DNA of 64,000 nt from contig JAFGGL010000050.1 of NCBI GenBank assembly GCA_016930575.1, positions 1-64,000 of the forward strand, written 5' to 3'. Positions 58,881 through 64,000 of this stretch are shown here, piece by piece. Below the pieces are notes generated by a model. It had not been told where the DNA came from. It saw only the letters and a program-made list of their open reading frames with translations, and did not search any database. Origin of the DNA: Clostridiales bacterium. GTDB taxonomy: Bacteria; Bacillota; Clostridia; Christensenellales; Aristaeellaceae. Made by a program: the position numbers and the translations under genes. The stretch's first letter is position 1; each line of letters begins with the position of its first letter.

Positions 58881-58908
58881 AGCTGTCAAGGGTATATGGT
58901 TGACAGCT
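58881..58908. repeat. 9-bp inverted repeat in the ylxM leader
   Basis: AGCTGTCAA (58881-58889) and TTGACAGCT (58900-58908) are perfect inverted copies with a 10-base spacer, just downstream of the ylxM -10 box. It could be an operator or a 5' hairpin. Confidence 0.5.
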
Positions 58909-58913
58909 GAGTC

Positions 58914-58942
58914 AGTATAGCATGCTTCCAAAGGCTTGTCAA
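58914..58942 (-). promoter_or_regulatory. Promoter of ylxM-ffh
   Basis: TTGACA (58937-58942), 17-bp spacer with extended TG, TATACT (58914-58919), on the minus strand. Confidence 0.88.
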
Positions 58943-58953
58943 TCATCAAGCAG

Positions 58954-58982
58954 TTTACGAAACCCTCCTGTGCTGTTATACT
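58954..58982 (+). promoter_or_regulatory. Promoter of the DUF554 gene
   Basis: TTTACG (58954-58959), 17-bp spacer, TATACT (58977-58982), about 30 bases before the start codon. Confidence 0.75.
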
Positions 58983-59016
58983 TTCTTTATATTTTTCTAA
59001 TGCCGGAGGGACTTGT

Positions 59017-59703
59017 ATGATCGGAACGCTGGTGAACGTCGCGGCGATCGTCGCGGGCACGGCCCTGGGCGTACTGTTCAAGCACGGGATCTCGGAAAAA
59101 ACGCAGAAGGTGGTGCTGCAGGCTCTGGGGCTTTGCGTGCTGATATTGGGCGTCATGAGCGCGATCGAGACCGAACTGCCGCTGCTGTTGGTGATCAGCG
59201 TATCCGCCGGGGCCGCGGTCGGCACGGCGATCGGCATCGAACGCAGGCTTGACGCCTGGGGCGAGCGCACGCAGAAGCGCTTCCGCAGCGAAGGCGGCGT
59301 GCCCTTCGCCGAGGGGCTTGTGACGGCGACGATCACGTTCTGCGTGGGCGCGATGGCCATCCTCGGCTCCATCGAATCGGGGCTTTACCAAAACCATACG
59401 CTGCTGTTCGTGAAGGCGGCGCTGGACGGCTTCTTCGCCATGCTGCTTGCGACCACATTCGGTTTCGGCATCGCGCTTTCCGCCATCCCTGTATTGATAT
59501 ACCAGGGCGCGATCGCGCTGGGTGCGGGATTTCTGGCGCCGCTGTTAACCGACGCGATGATGACGGAGATCTCCGCGGTCGGCGGCGTGCTGATCTTCGG
59601 CATCGGGGTAAAGCTGTTGGACATCAAGAAGATCCACGTGGGTGATATGCTGCCCGCGGTGCTGATTCCGCCGGTTTATTTTCTGATCGCAAGCCTGTTT
59701 TAG
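59017..59703 (+). CDS. DUF554 membrane protein (YqgA-like)
   Basis: 228-residue inner-membrane protein of the DUF554/YqgA family, possibly a small-molecule transporter; function unassigned. Six to seven hydrophobic segments are visible, starting MIGTLVNVAAIVAGTALGVL. TATITFCVGAMAILGSIESG and the Gly-rich ISAVGGVLIFGIGVKLLDIK are family hallmarks. CGGAGGG precedes ATG 59017; in-frame codons before it lie upstream of the transcript start. The next gene's binding site AGGAGG overlaps its stop. Confidence 0.9.
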   Translation: MIGTLVNVAAIVAGTALGVLFKHGISEKTQKVVLQALGLCVLILGVMSAIETELPLLLVISVSAGAAVGTAIGIERRLDAWGERTQKRFRSEGGVPFAEGLVTATITFCVGAMAILGSIESGLYQNHTLLFVKAALDGFFAMLLATTFGFGIALSAIPVLIYQGAIALGAGFLAPLLTDAMMTEISAVGGVLIFGIGVKLLDIKKIHVGDMLPAVLIPPVYFLIASLF

Positions 59704-59712
59704 GAGGAAACC

Positions 59713-60222
59713 ATGCAGACCCTATTCCGCCAAGCCGTACCCGCCGACGCGCCCGTAATGGCACGCCTGGTGGCGTCCGCGTGGCGGAAGGCTTACCGCG
59801 GCATCCTGTCGGATACGCTTTTGGACGGGATCGACCCAGACCAACGAAGCATCAGGATACGCGAAAGCATCGAGAACAATCCCGATTTCTGGTATTATGT
59901 GCTGGAGGCGGACGGGGAGATCGCGGGAGTCTCGGGCCTCTGCGCCCTCAAGGACGACGGCCTGCCGGACACGGGCGAGATCATGGTGTTCTACATCCGC
60001 CCGGATTTGCAGGGGCGGGGACTTGGCAAGATCATGATGCGTCACGCCCTGGAAGCTTTGCGCTCGCACGGTTTTTCGCGCTTCGCGCTGTGGGTACTCG
60101 CCGATAACAGCTCCGCCTGCGCCTTTTACGAGGCCATGGGCTTTAGGCTCGACGGCGCGGAAAAAATCCTGCCGCAGCTGGAAAACGCGCACACCGTGCG
60201 CTATTTGTACAAGGAGCCGTAA
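59713..60222 (+). CDS. GNAT-family N-acetyltransferase
   Basis: 169-residue acetyltransferase. The acetyl-CoA site is MVFYIRPDLQGRGLGKIMMR (R-x-x-G-x-G). DAPVMARLVASAWRKAYRGI at the N terminus and FALWVLADNSSACAFYEAMG at the C terminus are typical of the family. AGGAGG is 6 bases before the ATG. Acceptor unknown. The decayed DJ-1-like sequence starts right after its stop codon. Confidence 0.92.
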   Translation: MQTLFRQAVPADAPVMARLVASAWRKAYRGILSDTLLDGIDPDQRSIRIRESIENNPDFWYYVLEADGEIAGVSGLCALKDDGLPDTGEIMVFYIRPDLQGRGLGKIMMRHALEALRSHGFSRFALWVLADNSSACAFYEAMGFRLDGAEKILPQLENAHTVRYLYKEP

Positions 60223-60785
60223 CGTAAGATTTTTGCATTACTTTAATTTGACGGCTTTGAAACGCCGGATGCCATGGGGCCCGCCGGGATCATCGGCGCG
60301 ATGCCCGAAATGTTCAATCTGTACTATACCTCGCTGCGGGGCGGAACCTTGACCAGCGCGCAGGGGCTGCGGGCCGGTACCGTGCCTGCCGCCGAAATCT
60401 CCGCGGGCGGCGTGCTGCTCATTCCCGGCGGCATCGGCACGAGAACACTGATCAAAGACGAACAGGCCATGCGCGATATCGCCGCGCTTGCACAGGCAAG
60501 CGGGTATGTACTCACGGTTTGCACAGGCTCGCTAGTGCTGGGGAAAACCGGCCTGCCCGACGGGTAGGACGCGACGGCCAACAAACAGCTGTTTCAACTG
60601 GTCGCGGATATGAACCCGAACGTCCGCCGACGCGGGCGGGCCCGCCGGGTAACGAACGGGAAATGCTATACCTCGTCGGGCGTTACCGCGGGCATGGATA
60701 GGGCGCTCGGTTTTATAGGCGGCACCGTTAATCATCAAACCGCCAAAGCCTTTGTTGTTCAATATTTCGCCTGCGTAAACCATCG
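60223..60785 (+). pseudogene. Decayed DJ-1/PfpI-family gene
   Basis: One reading frame encodes most of a DJ-1/PfpI (glyoxalase/amidase-like) protein but contains two in-frame stops and no start. Codons 60229-60285 read as IFALL-stop-FDGFETPDAMGPAG, with TAA at 60244-60246. PGGIGTRTLIKDEQAMRDIA and the active-site Cys region YVLTVCTGSLVLGKTG are intact. TAG at 60565-60567 then splits GLPDG from DATANKQLFQLV, and CYTSSGVTAGMDRALGFIGG continues the family C terminus. The frame is otherwise kept, so decay is recent and by point mutation. Confidence 0.85.
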
Positions 60786-60904
60786 GATAATTGCGCGGTA
60801 TTTGGTTGAATCTGCGGTTTCAAGCTGGTATAATTGCTTTCAGATGCGCGGCAGGCTGATTATATTACAGTCCACATACACAGTGCCAAAGGAGGCGGGT
60901 ATAC

Positions 60905-61969
60905 TTGAGAAACAAAAAAATCTATGCGGTTGTCCTTGCGGCCGTGATCGCATTCGCGGGCGCCGCTTATCCGCACGGTTTCGCTTCGGGCAATACCCCC
61001 GCGCAGGCCGCGGGGCAAATCTACCTTTACGGGGAGCAGCACGGCAAAGAAGCGATATTGGAAAAAGAGTTTGAACTATGGTATGACTATTATCACAATG
61101 ACGGCATACGCCATTTGTTTATCGAATACGCCTATTACACCGCTGAATTTCTGAATATCTGGATGCAATCGGACAGCGATGATATCCTGAATACCATATA
61201 CGATGAATGGGCAGGCACGGCGGGGCAGGTTCCCGCCGTAAAAGAATTTTACGGGAAGATAAAGAGCGCCTGCCCGGAAACAATTTTCCACGGCACGGAT
61301 GTCGGGCATCAGTACGACACCACCGGCCAACGGTTTATAGCGTACCTTGAGCAGAACGGATTGGACGCTTCCGCGCACTATTCGCTGGCACGGGAAAACA
61401 TGGAACAAGGCCTGTATTATTATGAAAACGATGACGACACGTACCGCGAAAACAAGATGGCGGAGAACTTTATCCACGCATTTGATTCGCTGGACGGGGA
61501 AAGCGTCATGGGTATTTACGGCAGGGCGCATACGGGGCTTGACGCTATGGACTTGACCGGCACGGTTCCCTGTATGGCCAATCAGCTAAAGGAATATTAC
61601 GGTGATCGTGTCCGTTCGGAAGATTTATCCTGGATCAGGGCGGATATGGAACCGTCCAGAGTGGATACGATGGAGGTGGCCGGAAAGCGTTATGCGGCCT
61701 CCTATTTCGGGCAGCAGGATTTAACGGGGTTCAAGGATTACGCGTATCGGGAATACTGGCGTTTGGAAGACGCCTACGACGATTTCAAAGATAACCCGAA
61801 AACAGGAGATGTACTGCCGTACGGCAATTATCCGCTGCCGATAGAAACGGGGCAGGTTTTCGTGATTGACTATACGAAAACCGACGGTTGCGTTACAAGG
61901 ATGTACTACCGCTCCGACGGGAACGAGTGGAAAGGCTCGCCGGCAACGGAGGAATTTCTGGTACGGTAA
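60905..61969 (+). CDS. Secreted protein with Tiki/TraB/ChaN-like pattern
   Basis: 354-residue exported protein of unclear function. A signal peptide (MRNKKIYAVVLAAVIAFAGA, cleavage around residues 27-40) precedes IYLYGEQHGKEAILEKEFEL, RHLFIEYAYYTAEFLNIWM, ETIFHGTDVGHQYD and VMGIYGRAHTGLDAMD. This G-E-x-H ... E-Y ... G-R-x-H arrangement recalls the TraB/ChaN/Tiki and erythromycin-esterase-like folds, where such Glu/His residues bind metal or substrate. The C-terminal ~80 residues (PLPIETGQVFVIDYTKTDG) look like a separate small beta domain. The start is TTG, 8 bases after AAAGGAGG. It is AT-richer than its neighbours. Confidence 0.72.
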   Translation: MRNKKIYAVVLAAVIAFAGAAYPHGFASGNTPAQAAGQIYLYGEQHGKEAILEKEFELWYDYYHNDGIRHLFIEYAYYTAEFLNIWMQSDSDDILNTIYDEWAGTAGQVPAVKEFYGKIKSACPETIFHGTDVGHQYDTTGQRFIAYLEQNGLDASAHYSLARENMEQGLYYYENDDDTYRENKMAENFIHAFDSLDGESVMGIYGRAHTGLDAMDLTGTVPCMANQLKEYYGDRVRSEDLSWIRADMEPSRVDTMEVAGKRYAASYFGQQDLTGFKDYAYREYWRLEDAYDDFKDNPKTGDVLPYGNYPLPIETGQVFVIDYTKTDGCVTRMYYRSDGNEWKGSPATEEFLVR

Positions 61970-62013
61970 GTTCGACCGATAAGCGGCAAAAATGAGTTCG
62001 CATAATACCCAAA

Positions 62014-62045
62014 GCGCCGGGCATAACAAATTTGTTGTCCGGCGC
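62014..62045 (+). terminator. Hairpin after the secreted Tiki-like gene
   Basis: GCGCCGG (62014-62020) pairs with CCGGCGC (62039-62045), and the arms continue imperfectly through AACAAA/TTTGTT. No T-run follows. The remaining gap to 62184 shows no gene. Confidence 0.45.
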
Positions 62046-62184
62046 GATCCGTTTCTCTGTCAATCAAGGCCGGACGGACGGCGGGTATTACGGGATAAAT
62101 GGTTTTACGAAGCGCCACCCGCGCACAAAGGGGATTTTCATGCCGGCACAGAATACCTTTTCAAATAATTTTCGGAGGTACCGT

Positions 62185-64000
62185 ATGACCGGCGATACAA
62201 AACGCGTCCAGGAGTTGATCGGGCGCATGAGTCTTTCCGAAAAAGCCGCTCAGATGACGCAGATTCCCGCCAACCTGCTAACGGACGAGGAAGCGGAGAC
62301 GTGGGCAGTCAGGGGCATAGGCAGCTTCCTGCACGCGCTGGGCAAACGCGCGGAAAAATTACAGAAAGCGGCAAGGGACAGCCGTTTGGGCATCCCGGTG
62401 CTGTTCGGCATCGACGCGGTGCGCGGCCACGCCTTGAAAAACGGCGCGACGGTGTTCCCCTCCCCGCTGGCGATGGCCTGCGCGTGGGACCGGGAGGCGA
62501 TGGAAGCCGTAGGGCGCGCGACCGCGGCCGAGGTCGCAGCGGACGGCCTGCACTGGACCTTCGCGCCGCTTTTGTGCATGGCGCGGGATTTGCGCTGGGG
62601 ACGCGTGGACGAAACCTTCGGCGAATCCCCGACGCTGACCGGGGAACTAGCCGCCGCGATGATACGCGGGCTGCAGGGCGAAGACCTCAAGGATGAAACC
62701 GCCATCCTCGCCTGCGCCAAGCACTTTATCGCCTATGCCGAGAGCACCGGCGGGCGCGACAGCGCGGATACGCCTGTTTCCATGCGCATGATACGCGAAA
62801 CCTTCCTGCCGCCGTACAAAAAAGCCGTGGACGCGGGCTGCGCCACGATCATGACGGCGTACCTACCCATAGACGGCGTGCCGATGACGGCGCACAAGGA
62901 ATTATTGACCGGTGTGCTGAAAGGCGAACTGGGTTTTAACGGCTTCGTGGTGACCGACTGGGACAATGTCGGCTCCCTGGTCGCCCGCCAGCAATACTCC
63001 GAAACCCTGCGCGACGCGGCGCTGGCCGCCGCCATAGCGGGCAACGATATGTTCATGTCCACGCCCGGCGCCTACGAGGAGCTCATCGCTTTGGTGAAGG
63101 AAGGCCGCCTTTCCGAAACCGTGCTTGATGAAGCCGTGAAACGCATACTCACCGTCAAGTTCCGGCTCGGGCTGTTTGACGACAAGCAAAAGCCGAAAAT
63201 CGTGGACATGCAGGCGCATCAAGCACTGAACGCACGCATCCAGCAAGAGGCCGTCGTAATGCTGAAAAACAACGGCGTGCTGCCGCTTGAAAATAAAAAA
63301 CTCGCCGTGATCGGCCCCTCCGTCGACCACATCCACGCGATGCTTGGCGACTGGACCTATATGTCCCATCCATCCATCCGTTCCAGCTGCGAGATCGAAC
63401 ATCAAATCACGCCCGTCACGCCGCGTAAGGGGCTTGAGCGGCTGGCGGCCGGCCACGGCCTGACGATACGCTATGAAAAGGGCTGCGGCTTCCTGCGCGA
63501 AGAAGATCCTATCGCCGCGCCGGACGTCGCCGGATATCCGTACCTGGAAAAGATCATCAAACCGGAATTTCAAAATCTGGATACCGGCGCGGTGCTCTCC
63601 GCATGCGAAGGCGCCGACGTGCTCGTCGCCTGCGTGGGCGATTTCCTGGGGCAGACCGGGGAATACCGCGACCGTGCCGATCTGGACCTGTCCGGCGATC
63701 AGCAGGCGCTGCTGGAGTTGATGAAATCCACCGGCAAGCCGCTGGTCGTCGTGCTGGTCTCCGGCAAGCCGCTGACCGTGCCGTGGGTCAGGGAAAACGC
63801 CGACGCCGCGGTGCAATTGTTCAACGGCGGGCAGACCGCCGGGCTGGCGCTGGCAAGAGCCGTAACAGGCGAGACGAACGCGTTCGGCAAGCTGCCCATC
63901 AGCTTCGCGCACCATGCGGGGCAGCTGCCCGTATACCACAACCAGCTTCCGGGCTGGCACGGCAGGCGGTACATCGACATGCCCGAGGAGCCGTTGTACG
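62185..64000 (+). CDS. Glycoside hydrolase family 3 enzyme (beta-glucosidase/xylosidase type), cut by window end
   Basis: The open frame runs from ATG 62185 (CGGAGGT 5 bases upstream) to the window edge: 605 codons without a stop, C terminus missing. The N-terminal barrel has LGIPVLFGIDAVRGHALKNG, RWGRVDETFGESPTLTGEL and ILACAKHFIAYAESTGGRDS. The nucleophile Asp is in GFVVTDWDNVGSL (~258). The alpha/beta sandwich domain begins LGLFDDKQKPK (~330), with QEAVVMLKNNGVLPLENKKL, and the acid/base loop region with GDFLGQTGEYRDRADLDLSG follows. No signal peptide, so it acts on imported oligosaccharides. Confidence 0.93.
   Translation, partial: MTGDTKRVQELIGRMSLSEKAAQMTQIPANLLTDEEAETWAVRGIGSFLHALGKRAEKLQKAARDSRLGIPVLFGIDAVRGHALKNGATVFPSPLAMACAWDREAMEAVGRATAAEVAADGLHWTFAPLLCMARDLRWGRVDETFGESPTLTGELAAAMIRGLQGEDLKDETAILACAKHFIAYAESTGGRDSADTPVSMRMIRETFLPPYKKAVDAGCATIMTAYLPIDGVPMTAHKELLTGVLKGELGFNGFVVTDWDNVGSLVARQQYSETLRDAALAAAIAGNDMFMSTPGAYEELIALVKEGRLSETVLDEAVKRILTVKFRLGLFDDKQKPKIVDMQAHQALNARIQQEAVVMLKNNGVLPLENKKLAVIGPSVDHIHAMLGDWTYMSHPSIRSSCEIEHQITPVTPRKGLERLAAGHGLTIRYEKGCGFLREEDPIAAPDVAGYPYLEKIIKPEFQNLDTGAVLSACEGADVLVACVGDFLGQTGEYRDRADLDLSGDQQALLELMKSTGKPLVVVLVSGKPLTVPWVRENADAAVQLFNGGQTAGLALARAVTGETNAFGKLPISFAHHAGQLPVYHNQLPGWHGRRYIDMPEEPLY

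Noticed and set aside
60565-60567. TAG in the DJ-1-like frame as a possible pyrrolysine codon, tempting because corrinoid methyltransferases are nearby
   Set aside because: The same frame also has a TAA, lacks a start codon, DJ-1 proteins do not use pyrrolysine, and no pyl genes or MttB-type enzymes are in the window.

Overview
The window reads as chromosome of a GC-rich, strictly anaerobic Gram-positive bacterium, most likely a Clostridia-type Bacillota from a gut or other plant-polymer-degrading habitat. The reasons are strong AAAGGAGG-type ribosome binding sites, many sigma-A type promoters with 17-bp spacers, the ylxM-ffh-rpsP-khpA-rimM-trmD gene order, RNase Y, a class III (anaerobic) ribonucleotide reductase under apparent NrdR control, and a large glycoside hydrolase and corrinoid-enzyme complement. 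The species cannot be named from the sequence. No tRNA, rRNA, CRISPR array, transposase or prophage was seen.

1-8.8 kb: one operon for import and catabolism of an arabinose-type sugar. It holds a YtfQ-like binding protein, an ATPase, two permeases, an FGGY kinase, L-ribulose-5-phosphate 4-epimerase and L-arabinose isomerase, and ends in a strong terminator. 8.8-12 kb: a secreted multidomain protein with a divergent GH10-like (xylanase-fold) domain.

12-22.6 kb: the most distinctive block, a corrinoid-dependent methyltransferase island. An AraC regulator stands divergently from a run of eight genes: four URO-D/MtaA-type methyltransferase-like genes and a fifth of a different branch, one corrinoid carrier protein, one DUF2284 metal-binding protein and one RACo-type reductive activator (2Fe-2S plus ASKHA ATPase). 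One further URO-D gene lies behind araC with its own promoter. Six URO-D-like proteins sharing one carrier and one activator suggest a modular methyl-group (for example O-demethylation) system with several substrates.

22.7-34.4 kb: an orphan gene, a GH2 beta-mannosidase, a MerR regulator with an electrophile-responsive aldo/keto reductase, NrdG and NrdD (the latter fused to a thioredoxin-like domain), a DUF89 phosphatase, a DUF5060/DUF5605-type glycosidase and a glutathione-peroxidase homologue. 34.4-42.9 kb: dut, tag, a HIT protein, a zinc-ribbon/TPM-domain operon, HAD and calcineurin-like phosphatases, an acetyltransferase and an MBL-fold hydrolase.

43-53.8 kb: a structured leader RNA before a nucleotidyltransferase and a VanY-type carboxypeptidase, then DUF3795, rny, yvlD-like, surE, a BaiN/YhiN-type flavoprotein, a KapD-like exonuclease and a TGS-nucleoside kinase fusion. 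53.8-58.8 kb (minus strand): a DMT transporter, rpiB, trmD, rimM, khpA, rpsP, ffh and ylxM. 58.9-64 kb: DUF554, GNAT, a decayed DJ-1/PfpI pseudogene, a secreted Tiki/TraB-like protein and the start of a GH3 glycosidase cut by the window edge.

A dispersed ~125-bp inverted-repeat element occurs three times (41979-42101, 46415-46542, 57004-57130). It is always in the same orientation, abuts the stop codon of a minus-strand gene, and has a conserved inner stem with tandem G-A appositions. A truncated fourth copy abuts the second.
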